Shown: positions 25,036 to 33,755 of the stretch, piece by piece
How the letters are laid out: each line of letters opens with the position of its first letter
Position numbering within the stretch: position 1 is the stretch's first letter
Assembly (NCBI RefSeq): GCF_018998565.1
Contig: NZ_JAHNZO010000032.1
Location: 30,663 to 94,662, forward strand
Direction of reading: 5' to 3'
From: Paenibacillus oleatilyticus
GTDB taxonomy: Bacteria > Bacillota > Bacilli > Paenibacillales > NBRC-103111
Length of the DNA stretch: 64,000 nucleotides
The notes under the pieces: generated by a model
What the model was told of the DNA's origin: nothing
Databases searched by the model: none
What the model saw: the letters and a program-made list of their open reading frames with translations, nothing else
Made by a program: the position numbers and the translations under genes

Positions 25036-26940
25036 TTGAATTGGATGGGAAACTTGCAGCAGCTTGGCCGGTCGCTTATGATGCCGACCATTACCCTTCC
25101 CGTTGCCGCTATCTTGCTGCGCCTCGGTACCCTGCCTTGGGATCGGATTCATATGCCCCGCGTCGGGGAAATTTTATTGCTCTGCGGCACAACGATCTTT
25201 ACGTATTTGCCGCTTATTTTTGCGGTCGGCGTCGCTCTGGGGTTGACGGAAAGCGCAGGGATCGCGGGCATGTCGGCGCTTATCGGCCATTACATGTTCA
25301 GCGAAGCGACGCAGCGTTACCTCGGCGATTCGTTTCAGCTCGGCGTTCCCGGCGGCATCCTTATCGGGTTGCTGGCCGCCGTCATTTATCATAGGGTAAA
25401 GCATATTCAGCTTCCCGAATCGATTCAGTTTTTCGGCGGTCCCCGTATGGTGCCGCTGCTGATGGGGCTTGCCATTTTTTTATTGATCCTGCTGATGATC
25501 CAAGTCGGTCCTGTGCTCGAAACCGGGATGGAGAAGCTCACGAATTTTATCTTGGGGCTCGGCGGCTTCGGCACATTTTTATACGGCATTATTCACCGTC
25601 TTCTGGTCCCGTCCGGACTGCATCACGTGTTTAACAACTTTTTCTGGTTTCAGCTCGGTGCGTACAACGATGCGCAAGGACAGCCGGTATTCGGCGACTT
25701 GCCCCGTTACTTTGCCGGTGACCCGACAGCGGGAATGTATATGGCCGGCCTGTATCCGATCATGATGTTCGCGCTGCCCGCTATTGCCTTGGCGATTATT
25801 CAGGAAGCGCGCGAGGATTTAAAGCCCAAAATTCGCACGACTTTCCTGACGGCGGCTTTCGCCTGCTTCTTAACCGGGGTGACCGAGCCGATTGAGTTTG
25901 CGTTTTTGTTTGTGGCGCCGTATCTGTTTTTCGTGCATGCGATTCTTTCGGGATTGGCCATGTGGATCGCTTACGTGCTCGACATACACCACGGCTTCTC
26001 TTATTCGGCGGGAGCGATCGATTACTTGATCAATCTGCACTTGTCGACCCGCGGCCTGCTGCTGATTCCGATCGGGCTGGCTTACGGCTTCGTCTACTAC
26101 GTGCTGTTCCGCTGGGCGATCCGCCGCTTCCGCATCCCGACGCCCGGCCGCGAAGAAGGCTCGCAGCTCGAAGAATGGGCCGGGGACATTCCGTATCGTT
26201 CGCCGCTCATTTTGCAGGCGCTGGGCGGCAAAGAAAACATCAAGAACATCGAAGCGTGCATTACCCGCCTGCGGCTCACGCTAGTCAATGACCGCCAGAT
26301 GGATGTGTCGGCGCTTCGGCTGCTCGGTGCGGCCGGCGTTATCCGTTTGGGCGGCGGCAACGTTCAGGTCGTGTTCGGGACGTATTCGGAACTGATCCGT
26401 GAAGAGATGATCAAGTCCATGCGCAAAGATATTCAGCAGGTGCTGTTCAGCTCGCCGATGCAAGGGCGAATGATCCCGCTGGAGGAAGTGCCGGACAAAA
26501 TTTTTGCCGGGAAGCTGGTGGGCAATGGCGTCGCCTTTTTCCCCGATAAAGGAGAGCTGGTGTCGCCTGTAGCCGGTAAAATCATCCACGTTTATCCGAC
26601 GCTTCACGCCTTGGGGATCGAAACGGAGCAAGGACTTCAAGTGCTCCTCCATATCGGAATCGATACCGCCGGTCTGCAGGGTAAATATTTTACCGCTTAC
26701 GTGAAAGAAGGAGACCTGGTCGAACCGGGCCAGCTGCTCGTCAGGTTCAACCTGCAGAAGGTGAAGAAAAACTGCAAGTCGCTCGCGACGCCTATGCTCA
26801 TCACGAACGTCGATATGGTGAGATCATGGAGCTTCGCGCCTTACAAAGCCGTGAAGAAAGGACAGGCGTCGGTCATGTCCGTCATGCTGAAAAATACCGC
26901 TACAACAGGAGTTACAGGGGGAGGGAACGCTTATGGTTGA
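25036..26940 (+). CDS. PTS transporter IICBA, glucose/N-acetylglucosamine family
   Basis: Three-domain sugar phosphotransferase permease of 634 residues. IIC (about 1-370) is the membrane channel, with PTITLPVAAILLR, the signature PSGLHHVFNNFFWFQLG and GVTEPIEFAFLF. IIB (about 390-465) has the phosphocysteine Cys408 in EACITRLRL. IIA (about 485-620) has the active His539 in LLHIGIDT, with the supporting His524. The order C-B-A and the HHVFN...WFQLG pattern fit NagE-type N-acetylglucosamine permeases better than glucose ones. The TTG start at 25036 is 11 bases from AAGGGGG. Enzyme I overlaps its end by 8 bases. Confidence 0.85.
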   Translation: MNWMGNLQQLGRSLMMPTITLPVAAILLRLGTLPWDRIHMPRVGEILLLCGTTIFTYLPLIFAVGVALGLTESAGIAGMSALIGHYMFSEATQRYLGDSFQLGVPGGILIGLLAAVIYHRVKHIQLPESIQFFGGPRMVPLLMGLAIFLLILLMIQVGPVLETGMEKLTNFILGLGGFGTFLYGIIHRLLVPSGLHHVFNNFFWFQLGAYNDAQGQPVFGDLPRYFAGDPTAGMYMAGLYPIMMFALPAIALAIIQEAREDLKPKIRTTFLTAAFACFLTGVTEPIEFAFLFVAPYLFFVHAILSGLAMWIAYVLDIHHGFSYSAGAIDYLINLHLSTRGLLLIPIGLAYGFVYYVLFRWAIRRFRIPTPGREEGSQLEEWAGDIPYRSPLILQALGGKENIKNIEACITRLRLTLVNDRQMDVSALRLLGAAGVIRLGGGNVQVVFGTYSELIREEMIKSMRKDIQQVLFSSPMQGRMIPLEEVPDKIFAGKLVGNGVAFFPDKGELVSPVAGKIIHVYPTLHALGIETEQGLQVLLHIGIDTAGLQGKYFTAYVKEGDLVEPGQLLVRFNLQKVKKNCKSLATPMLITNVDMVRSWSFAPYKAVKKGQASVMSVMLKNTATTGVTGGGNAYG

Positions 26941-28699
26941 GGGGATCGGAGCTTCGTCGGGGATTGCGATGGGCAAAGCTTTCGTTATTCCAACCTGGGA
27001 ATGGGACTTTCCCGAAAAGCTGATCGACGTCACGGACTTGGCGTACGAATTCGAAAGGTTATATGACGGAATCCGCCATTCCAAGGACGAAATCGAACTG
27101 ATTAAACAGGAATTCGTCAGCGTGCTGGGCGAGGAGCAAACGCAAATTTTCGACGCGCATCTGGCCATCTTGGAAGACCCGATTTTCATGAACGAAGTGC
27201 AGGGGATCATGCAGCGGCAGTACAAAGCGGCCGAGGTCGCCGTCAAAGAAGCGATCGACAAGTTCGTAGGAATGTTCGATCTGCTTGACGACGGTTATAT
27301 GAAGGAGCGCGCACTCGATATTAAAGACGTCGGCAACCGGCTGCTTAAGCATCTGCTGGGGGCGCTCGAAGAGACGCTGCCGCCCAAGGATCAGCCCTAC
27401 ATTCTCGTAGCCAAGGAGCTGATTCCGTCCCAAATGGTGCATCTGGACGTGAGTCTGGCGTTAGGGCTGGTCACGATGCTGGGCGGCAAAACGTCGCATG
27501 TGGCGATCATGGCCCGCGCGATGGGCGTTCCGTACGTTCTCGGGATCGAGGGCAAGCTGCAAACGCCGATCCAAAACGGCGACTATCTGATCATCGACGG
27601 CGACGAGGGCGTCGTCTATGTGAACCCGGCCGACGATGTGATCGAGAAGTACAAGGCGCGGAAGGAAACGTGGAAAGCCGTTCAGGAGCAGCTGCAAAAG
27701 CTGGCCCATTTGCCTACCCGGACGGAAGACGGAAGGCAGATGCATTTGGCGGCCAACATCAGCTCGGTGAAGGAGCTGGAGCTGGTCATGAAGAACGGCG
27801 CTTCCGGCGTCGGCCTGTTCCGGACGGAATTTTTGTACATGGATCGCAGCAGCTTCCCCGAAGAAGAGGAGCAGTTCGCCGTATACCGCGAGGTGGCCGA
27901 GCGGCTGGGCGGCAAGCCGGTTGTCATTCGGACACTGGACGTCGGAGGGGATAAGCATCTCGATTACCTGGCCCTGCCGGAGGAAGAGAATCCGTCGCTT
28001 GGCTACCGCGCGATCCGGATCATGCTGGACCGGACGGATTTGTTCAAAACGCAGCTCCGGGCTATTTTGCGGGCGAGTCATTACGGCAACGTGAAGATCA
28101 TGTACCCGATGATTTCTTCGCTTGACGAGCTGCGCAGAGCCAATGAAGTGCTGGAGGAAGCGAAAAAGGAGCTTGCCGACGAAGGAACCCCGTTCCGCTC
28201 GGATATCGCGGTCGGCATTATGATCGAGCTTCCGGCGGCGGTCATGATCTCCGATCTGCTGGCGCAAAAGGTCGACTTTTTCAGCATCGGAACGAACGAC
28301 TTGGTGCAATACGTGCTGGCCGTCGACCGGATGAACGAGACGGTGGCGCATTTGTATGACCCGTTCCATCCGTCGGTGCTCCGCATGCTGAAGATTACGG
28401 CGGATCATGCCCACAAGCACGGGACGCATATCAGCGTGTGCGGCGAGCTGGCAGGGGATGTCCGCGCGTTGCCGATTTGGATCGCGCTTGGCATTACCGA
28501 TCTGAGCATGTCGGTGCAGTCGATATTGAAGGTGAAAAACAGCCTGCTTCAAAGCAGGCACAGCGAAGGCGAGAAGATTTGGGAGGAGCTGGCCGGCTGT
28601 GCCAGCAGCGCCGAAGTGGTGACCGTCCTTACCAAATATTTGGAGACGGATATCGCCGATCAGTCGGGTCACACGAGACCCGCTTGCGGGTTCTCTTAA
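26933..28699 (+). CDS. ptsI: PTS enzyme I (phosphoenolpyruvate-protein phosphotransferase)
   Basis: Cytoplasmic enzyme of 588 residues that takes phosphate from PEP and passes it to HPr. The phosphohistidine is His189 in GGKTSHVAIMAR. The PEP-binding half shows GLFRTEFLYMDR, GYRAIRIML, FSIGTNDLVQYVLAVDR and the catalytic Cys in SVCGELAGD (about residue 503). ATG 26933 follows GGGGGAGG and overlaps the permease gene. ptsH is not adjacent, unlike the usual ptsH-ptsI pair, so HPr must come from elsewhere. A hairpin (GAGACCCGC...GCGGGTTCTC) spans the last codons and could help termination. Confidence 0.95.
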   Translation: MVEGIGASSGIAMGKAFVIPTWEWDFPEKLIDVTDLAYEFERLYDGIRHSKDEIELIKQEFVSVLGEEQTQIFDAHLAILEDPIFMNEVQGIMQRQYKAAEVAVKEAIDKFVGMFDLLDDGYMKERALDIKDVGNRLLKHLLGALEETLPPKDQPYILVAKELIPSQMVHLDVSLALGLVTMLGGKTSHVAIMARAMGVPYVLGIEGKLQTPIQNGDYLIIDGDEGVVYVNPADDVIEKYKARKETWKAVQEQLQKLAHLPTRTEDGRQMHLAANISSVKELELVMKNGASGVGLFRTEFLYMDRSSFPEEEEQFAVYREVAERLGGKPVVIRTLDVGGDKHLDYLALPEEENPSLGYRAIRIMLDRTDLFKTQLRAILRASHYGNVKIMYPMISSLDELRRANEVLEEAKKELADEGTPFRSDIAVGIMIELPAAVMISDLLAQKVDFFSIGTNDLVQYVLAVDRMNETVAHLYDPFHPSVLRMLKITADHAHKHGTHISVCGELAGDVRALPIWIALGITDLSMSVQSILKVKNSLLQSRHSEGEKIWEELAGCASSAEVVTVLTKYLETDIADQSGHTRPACGFS

Positions 28700-28745
28700 G
28701 CGCTGTTGACTTTTACGATACTAGACATTGTTGGGGGAGAATCGG

Positions 28746-29288
28746 ATGAATCTTGCGGGATATAAAGTACTTGCCTTTGTCGACGAAGAATTTGAAGATC
28801 TGGAGATGTGGTACCCGGTGCTGCGGCTGCGGGAATCCGGGCTTGACGTGCATCTGGCCGGCCCTAAGGCAGGCACCGTCTATCACGGAAAATACGGCGT
28901 TCCTCTGACGACCGAGTACGCCTTGGACGAAGTGAAGTCCGAAGACTATATCGGGCTTTATGTGCCGGGCGGCTGGGCGCCGGACAAACTGCGCCGCTAT
29001 GCTTCGGTACTGCGGCTGACCCGTGAATTTCACGAAGCGGAAAAACCGATTGCGCATATTTGTCATGCCGGCTGGGTGCTCGTTTCGGCGAAAATATGTC
29101 AGGGCTATACCATGACTTCAACGCCGGGCATCAAGGACGATCTTGAAAATGCGGGCGCGATTTGGGTCGATCAGGAAGCGGTAGTCGACCGGCACATTGT
29201 GTCCGGACGCAGACCCCCGGATCTTCCGGCTTTTACCAAAGCGTTCGTGGACCGTTTGGCGCAATATGCCGAGGAGCATAAGGGATGA
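28746..29288 (+). CDS. DJ-1/PfpI-family protein
   Basis: Class I glutamine amidotransferase-like protein of 180 residues, starting at ATG 28746 (GGGGGAG upstream; the earlier ATG at 28728 lacks one). The nucleophile-elbow Cys is in IAHICHAGWVLVSA, after the conserved Glu in VDEEFEDLEMWYPV. Members include general-stress proteins (YfkM), deglycase or chaperone candidates. The reaction is debated within the family and not decided here. It overlaps the VanZ-like gene by 4 bases. Confidence 0.88.
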   Translation: MNLAGYKVLAFVDEEFEDLEMWYPVLRLRESGLDVHLAGPKAGTVYHGKYGVPLTTEYALDEVKSEDYIGLYVPGGWAPDKLRRYASVLRLTREFHEAEKPIAHICHAGWVLVSAKICQGYTMTSTPGIKDDLENAGAIWVDQEAVVDRHIVSGRRPPDLPAFTKAFVDRLAQYAEEHKG

Positions 29289-29695
29289 ACATGATCGTCA
29301 GGTGGCTGCCTTCCGTCCTGTGGATGGCAGTTATTTTTTATTTGTCCTCGCGAACCGGCGACGATCTTGGGGGATGGCTGGATGAAATCCGCCTGATTAT
29401 TCCTGCGATGGAAGGGTTCGATTGGGGCCATTTCGTTTCTTACTTTATATTGGCCTGGACTTATTTATGGGCACTTCGTCCCAAACGGCTGACCTTCCTG
29501 GCGAAGTTTGCGGTTGTGCTGCTGTGCGTGCTTTATGGGGTGACGGACGAATATCACCAATCGTTCGTGCCCGGGCGCACGCCGGATGTCATGGACATCC
29601 GCAATGATGGGATTGGAGCCGCTCTGGCGATGCTTGCGCTGTCGCTGCCTTTTGTCCGGCGCGCTTACGAGCGCCTGTGTGCTAAATATTACTAG
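29285..29695 (+). CDS. VanZ-family membrane protein
   Basis: Protein of 136 residues with four hydrophobic segments. It carries the family pattern WMAVIFYLSSR, the HF pair in DWGHFVSYFILAW, and the conserved GVTDEYHQSFVPGRTPDVMDIRNDGIGA. VanZ-like proteins are linked to teicoplanin tolerance in enterococci, but most have no known task. The ATG overlaps the stop of the PfpI-like gene. Confidence 0.88.
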   Translation: MNMIVRWLPSVLWMAVIFYLSSRTGDDLGGWLDEIRLIIPAMEGFDWGHFVSYFILAWTYLWALRPKRLTFLAKFAVVLLCVLYGVTDEYHQSFVPGRTPDVMDIRNDGIGAALAMLALSLPFVRRAYERLCAKYY

Positions 29696-29761
29696 CCTCG
29701 CGGCGGCAGGAGTTTGTTCGCGAAGGTAGAATATTTGTACATAAGCAGGATGAACGAATGT

Positions 29762-29828
29762 GCCGTCATTGACGGCGGTCGCGCGTTTGTCGGGACCGTC
29801 GGAATCAGCGGATTCCGATCGTTTGAGA
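29762..29828 (+). other. Paired hairpins in the gap before the 29862 gene
   Basis: GCCGTC-ATT-GACGGC (29762-29776) and TCGGAATC-AGCG-GATTCCGA (about 29809-29828) are two perfect short dyads within the 166-base gap. Neither is followed by a T run. They may fold in the leader of the zinc-finger gene. No promoter was clear. Confidence 0.4.
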
Positions 29829-29861
29829 AAGGTTTGGCGTTGCTGCCAAAAGGAGTGGTAG

Positions 29862-30281
29862 TTGTTGCATAAGCCGTGCAAGTGTGGTAAGGCGATGGGC
29901 ATTCGTCTTCGTACCGTCATTTACCAAAACAAAGTCGAGATCGGGAACGTTCCGATTTTCTCGTGCGACACCTGCAACCGCAGCGAGGTGTTTGCCGAAG
30001 TGAAGCCGGAATTGACCGGACTCATCGGCAAGCTCGGCAGCGAGCCGGAGAAGCAATCGCTTCAGTTTGACGATGTATGCGAAATCGCCCATTTGATGGT
30101 CAAAGTAACGGAGAAAAAAAGGGCAGCCGACCCCGTAGAGACAATAATCCAAGAAAGAATCAACGAACTGCTTGATCTGCTGCTATTGGCCCAGTCGCTG
30201 GACGACGGCGGATGGATTGACGACGTCCGCAAAAGACTGTCGCAAATCGCCAAGCATTCGGTAACGGTACACGATTTTTGA
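29862..30281 (+). CDS. Small YgiT-type zinc-ribbon protein of unknown function
   Basis: Protein of 139 residues. The N-terminus has two CxxC-like pairs, CKC (residues 6-8) and CDTC (about 35-38), spaced like a YgiT/MqsA zinc ribbon. The remaining 90 residues are helical and charged (ETIIQERINELLDLLLLAQSLDDGG). AAAAGGAG is 6 bases from TTG 29862 and 9 from the next TTG, so either could start. No MqsR-like toxin gene is adjacent, so a toxin-antitoxin role is not supported. It precedes ccpA, separated by a terminator. Confidence 0.65.
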   Translation: MLHKPCKCGKAMGIRLRTVIYQNKVEIGNVPIFSCDTCNRSEVFAEVKPELTGLIGKLGSEPEKQSLQFDDVCEIAHLMVKVTEKKRAADPVETIIQERINELLDLLLLAQSLDDGGWIDDVRKRLSQIAKHSVTVHDF

Positions 30282-30310
30282 AAGCCGCTGCTCCGCAGTT
30301 GGCTTTTTTT
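30282..30310 (+). terminator. Terminator before ccpA
   Basis: AGCC-G-CTGC...GCAG-TT-GGCT hairpin followed by seven T, directly after the stop codon of the zinc-ribbon gene. Confidence 0.85.
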
Positions 30311-30352
30311 GTGTCTTTTTGATACTATATTCATAGGACTATGACCAATTCG

Positions 30353-30381
30353 TTGCGAAAACAAGCATTTTGTCGTATGAT
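30353..30381 (+). promoter_or_regulatory. ccpA promoter
   Basis: TTGCGA (30353-30358), a 17-base spacer and TATGAT (30376-30381), about 50 bases before the start codon. Confidence 0.6.
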
Positions 30382-30435
30382 AAGGCTAAATGACATGATC
30401 GCATTATACTTTTTAGAACAATGGAGAGAATGGCC

Positions 30436-31449
30436 GTGACTGTGACAATTTATGATGTAGCCAGAGAAGCAGGCGTTTCCATGGCAACCGTTTCCAGGGT
30501 TGTCAATAATAACCCGAACGTGAAGCCGCAGACGCGCAAGAAGGTGTTTGAGGCGATTGAGCGTTTAGGCTACCGTCCGAATGCCGTAGCAAGAGGCTTA
30601 GCCAGCAAGAAAACGACAACGGTCGGCGTGGTCATTCCCGATATTTCCAACTCGATCTTTTCCGAGGTTGCGCGCGGCATCGAAGATATCGCGAATATGT
30701 ATCACTACAATATTATTTTATCCAATGCGGACAAGAAGAAGGAAAAAGAAATCCGCGTGATCAACACCTTGCTGGAGAAGCAAGTGGACGGACTGCTCTT
30801 CATGGGCGGGGCGATTACCGAGGAACACATTCAGGCGTTCAAGACGTCTTCGGTTCCGGTGGTGCTGTGTGCGACGGCGGATGAACAGCGGACGATTCCT
30901 TCGGTCGATATCGACCATGAGAAGGCGGCGTTTGACGCCGTGAACGTGCTGCTGGAGAACGGACACCGCGATATCGCCATGATTTCCGGCACTTTGCAGG
31001 ACCCGGCCAATGGTTACGCCCGTTACCAAGGGTACAAGAAAGCGCTCGAAGCCGCGAACATTCCGCTGCGCGAAGAACTGGTTCGCATCGGGAACTACCG
31101 CTATGAATCGGGTCTGGAAGTAACGAAGTACTTCCTGGAGCTGGAAAACCGTCCTACGGCGATCTTTGCCGCAACGGACGAGATGGCGATTGGAGCGATT
31201 CACACGCTGCAGGATAACGGCTTGAAGGTTCCGGAAGACATGTCCGTCATCAGCGTGGACAACATTCGGATGGCTTCTATGGTTCGTCCGCTGCTGACAA
31301 CGGTTGCTCAACCGATGTATGATATCGGTGCCGTGGCGATGCGCTTGTTGACCAAGCTGATGAACAAAGAAACGAAGGATGCTTCGGAGCTGTCGCAGGT
31401 TATTTTGCCGCATGAAGTGATTTATAGAAATTCGGTGGCTCATCGCTAA
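30436..31449 (+). CDS. ccpA: Catabolite control protein A
   Basis: LacI-family master regulator of carbon catabolite control, about 337 residues, binding cre sites with Ser46-phosphorylated HPr. The helix-turn-helix TIYDVAREAGVSMATVSRVV and the following NNNPNVKPQTRKKVFEAIERLGYRPNAVARGLASKKTTTVGV match Bacillus CcpA almost residue for residue. GTG 30436 is preferred: GGAGAG is 7 bases away and the protein then begins MTVTIYDV like its homologs. ATGs at 30421 and 30430 are in frame but poorly spaced. The stop codon lies inside its terminator hairpin. acuA, acuC and acsA close by repeat the B. subtilis grouping. Confidence 0.93.
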   Translation: MTVTIYDVAREAGVSMATVSRVVNNNPNVKPQTRKKVFEAIERLGYRPNAVARGLASKKTTTVGVVIPDISNSIFSEVARGIEDIANMYHYNIILSNADKKKEKEIRVINTLLEKQVDGLLFMGGAITEEHIQAFKTSSVPVVLCATADEQRTIPSVDIDHEKAAFDAVNVLLENGHRDIAMISGTLQDPANGYARYQGYKKALEAANIPLREELVRIGNYRYESGLEVTKYFLELENRPTAIFAATDEMAIGAIHTLQDNGLKVPEDMSVISVDNIRMASMVRPLLTTVAQPMYDIGAVAMRLLTKLMNKETKDASELSQVILPHEVIYRNSVAHR

Positions 31450-31469
31450 TATGAGCCACTTTCTTTTGT
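31435..31469 (+). terminator. ccpA terminator overlapping the stop codon
   Basis: GTGGCTCAT (31435-31443) pairs perfectly with ATGAGCCAC (31451-31459), then TTTCTTTTG. The ccpA TAA (31447-31449) is in the loop, so a ribosome finishing ccpA would cover the hairpin. Confidence 0.8.
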
Positions 31470-31487
31470 AAAAAGGGGGATTCGGGG

Positions 31488-32189
31488 TTGACGTACGGTA
31501 AATTAGGCGTCATCGGCGCGATGAAGGAAGAAATCGAACTGTTCCACGAGCATATGGAGCAGGTGCGGGAATCGATTAAGGCGGGAATCACGTTCTACGA
31601 AGGCGTTTTCCACGGGAAAAGCATCGTTCTGTGCAAATCGGGCGTAGGCAAAGTGAACGCTGCGGTAACGACACAGATTTTGATCGATACCTACGGCGTG
31701 GAAGCCGTAATCTTCACCGGAGTGGCAGGGGCGGTCGACCCGTCGCTGAACGTCGGCGATATCGTGGTGTCGACGGAGTGCCTTCAGCACGATATGGACG
31801 TAACGGCCCTTGGATTTCCGCGGGGGACGATTCCTTACGAGGCGACGTCGGTTTTTGCCGCCGATGAGGGATTGCGCAGTGCTGCAGCCGGAGCGAGCCG
31901 GGAACTGTTCGGTGCGGTCAAGGAAGGACGAGTGCTGTCGGGCGACCAGTTTATCGCCAGCCGGGAGACGGTCCAATTGCTGCATAAGGAGCTTCAAGGC
32001 GCATGCGTCGAGATGGAGGGTGCGGCGGTCGCACAGGCTTGCTCGATGAACGGCATCCCGTTCGTCATCATCCGTTCCATGTCCGACAAGGCGGACGGAT
32101 CGGCGCACGTCAATTTTGCGGAATTCACCGTCCAGGCATCCGAGAACTCATACCGCATCGTGGATCAGATTATCAAACGCCTGTCATAG
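31488..32189 (+). CDS. mtnN: 5'-methylthioadenosine/S-adenosylhomocysteine nucleosidase
   Basis: Enzyme of 233 residues hydrolysing methylthioadenosine and S-adenosylhomocysteine in methionine salvage and the activated-methyl cycle. Motifs: IGAMKEEIELF at the N-terminus (catalytic Glu), GVGKVNAAVTTQ, IFTGVAGAVDPSLNVGDIV, the substrate Glu in CVEMEGAAVAQ, and the catalytic Asp in RSMSDKADG. TTG 31488 is 8 bases after AAAAGGGGG. It sits between ccpA and the glycyl-tRNA synthetase. Confidence 0.94.
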   Translation: MTYGKLGVIGAMKEEIELFHEHMEQVRESIKAGITFYEGVFHGKSIVLCKSGVGKVNAAVTTQILIDTYGVEAVIFTGVAGAVDPSLNVGDIVVSTECLQHDMDVTALGFPRGTIPYEATSVFAADEGLRSAAAGASRELFGAVKEGRVLSGDQFIASRETVQLLHKELQGACVEMEGAAVAQACSMNGIPFVIIRSMSDKADGSAHVNFAEFTVQASENSYRIVDQIIKRLS

Positions 32190-32246
32190 GGTTGACGGAC
32201 ACCGGAAGCGGTCGAAACCAGAGAAGTAGAAGGAGAGAATATAACG

Positions 32247-33632
32247 ATGTCATCCGTAACGATGGAACAATTGGTCGCTTTGGCCAAGCACAGAGGCTTT
32301 ATTTTCCCGGGCTCCGAAATTTACGGCGGTCTTGCCAATACGTGGGACTACGGTCCGCTCGGCGTTGAGCTGAAAAATAACATTAAGCGCGCCTGGTGGA
32401 AAAAGTTCATTCAAGAATCCCCGTACAATGTCGGTCTGGACGCGGCTATTCTGATGAACCCTCAAGCTTGGGTTGCATCCGGCCATGTAGGCAACTTCAA
32501 CGACCCGATGATCGACTGCAAGCAGTGTAAAGTGCGTCACCGCGCGGACAAATTGATTGAGAACGCCTTGGCGGAAAAAGGCATCGAAATGATCGTCGAC
32601 GGCCTGTCGTTTGCCGAGATGGAGAAGCTGATCGCCGAGCATAAGATCGTTTGCCCGGACTGCGGAAAGTTGGATTACACCGAAATTCGTCAGTTTAACC
32701 TGATGTTCAAAACGTTCCAAGGCGTAACCGAATCGAGCGCGAATGTCGTTTATATGCGTCCGGAGACGGCGCAGGGCATTTTCGTCAACTTCAAGAACGT
32801 TCAGCGCACCATGCGCAAAAAGCTGCCGTTCGGCATCGGTCAGATCGGCAAAAGCTTCCGGAACGAAATTACGCCGGGGAACTTTACTTTCCGTACTCGC
32901 GAGTTCGAGCAAATGGAGCTTGAATTTTTCTGCAAGCCGGGCGAAGACCTGCAATGGTTCGAATACTGGCGTTCGTATTGCCGCGACTGGCTCTTGAACC
33001 TCGGCATCACGGAAGCGAACATCCGTCTGCGTGACCACTCGGACGACGAGTTGTCCCATTATTCCAATGCGACGACGGACATCGAATACAAATTCCCGTT
33101 CGGCTGGGGCGAGCTGTGGGGCATCGCCGACCGCACGGATTACGATTTAAAGCAGCACATGACGCATTCCGGCGAAGATTTCAATTATATCGAGCAAGAA
33201 ACGAACGAGCGGTATATTCCGTACTGCATCGAGCCGTCGCTGGGTGCGGACCGGGTAACGCTGGCGTTCCTGATCGACGCGTTCGAGGAGCAGAAGCTGG
33301 AAGGCGACGACAGCCGGACGGTATTGCATCTGCATCCGGCGCTGGCGCCTTATAAAGCGGCGATTTTCCCGCTCTCGAAGAAGCTTTCCGACGGAGCTAA
33401 CCAAGTATTTGCCGATTTGGCGAAGCACTTCTTGGTCGACTATGACGAGGCCGGTTCGATCGGCAAGCGGTACCGCCGTCATGACGAAATCGGTACGCCG
33501 TTCTGCATTACGTACGACTTCGAATCGGAGCAGGACGGTCAGGTGACCGTTCGCGACCGCGATACGATGGAGCAGACGCGGATGCCGATCAGCGAGCTCA
33601 AAGCGTTTATCGAGTCGAAAGTGCAGTTCTAA
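32247..33632 (+). CDS. glyQS: Glycyl-tRNA synthetase, single-chain alpha2 type
   Basis: Class II synthetase of 461 residues. It has the eukaryote/archaea-like single-chain architecture rather than the alpha2beta2 GlyQ/GlyS form. GFIFPGSEIYGGLANTWDYGPLG is the glycine-specific N-terminal motif 1 region. MRPETAQGIFVNFKNV and FGIGQIGKSFRNEITP are motif 2, and IEPSLGADRVTLAFL is motif 3. Zinc-type cysteines occur in CKQCK and CPDCGK. AGAAGGAGAG precedes the ATG. The leader is only 57 bases after mtnN and no glycine T-box is seen, unusual for Firmicute synthetase genes. Confidence 0.95.
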   Translation: MSSVTMEQLVALAKHRGFIFPGSEIYGGLANTWDYGPLGVELKNNIKRAWWKKFIQESPYNVGLDAAILMNPQAWVASGHVGNFNDPMIDCKQCKVRHRADKLIENALAEKGIEMIVDGLSFAEMEKLIAEHKIVCPDCGKLDYTEIRQFNLMFKTFQGVTESSANVVYMRPETAQGIFVNFKNVQRTMRKKLPFGIGQIGKSFRNEITPGNFTFRTREFEQMELEFFCKPGEDLQWFEYWRSYCRDWLLNLGITEANIRLRDHSDDELSHYSNATTDIEYKFPFGWGELWGIADRTDYDLKQHMTHSGEDFNYIEQETNERYIPYCIEPSLGADRVTLAFLIDAFEEQKLEGDDSRTVLHLHPALAPYKAAIFPLSKKLSDGANQVFADLAKHFLVDYDEAGSIGKRYRRHDEIGTPFCITYDFESEQDGQVTVRDRDTMEQTRMPISELKAFIESKVQF

Positions 33633-33646
33633 TCTCCCAAACAAGA

Positions 33647-33690
33647 AACAGCCCGCGCCAAAATATATGGCCGCGGGCTGTTTTCATCTT
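33647..33690. terminator. Bidirectional terminator between glyQS and acuC
   Basis: AAACAGCCCGCG (33647-33658) pairs with CGCGGGCTGTTT (33673-33684), 12 base pairs, flanked by T on the plus side and A on the other. It can serve both convergent units. Confidence 0.85.
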
Positions 33691-33755
33691 TATGGAGCGA
33701 ATCAAGGTACTTGTACGGCGGACATGCCGTAAAAACGGCGTTACAAGTCAAAGGA

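Noticed and set aside
27461..28672. 403-residue minus-strand frame opposite ptsI
   Set aside because: Shadow frame in GC-rich DNA; ptsI motifs on the plus strand are complete.
29862..30281. MqsA-type antitoxin
   Set aside because: Zinc-ribbon cysteines are present, but no toxin gene is adjacent and the C-terminal part lacks a helix-turn-helix.
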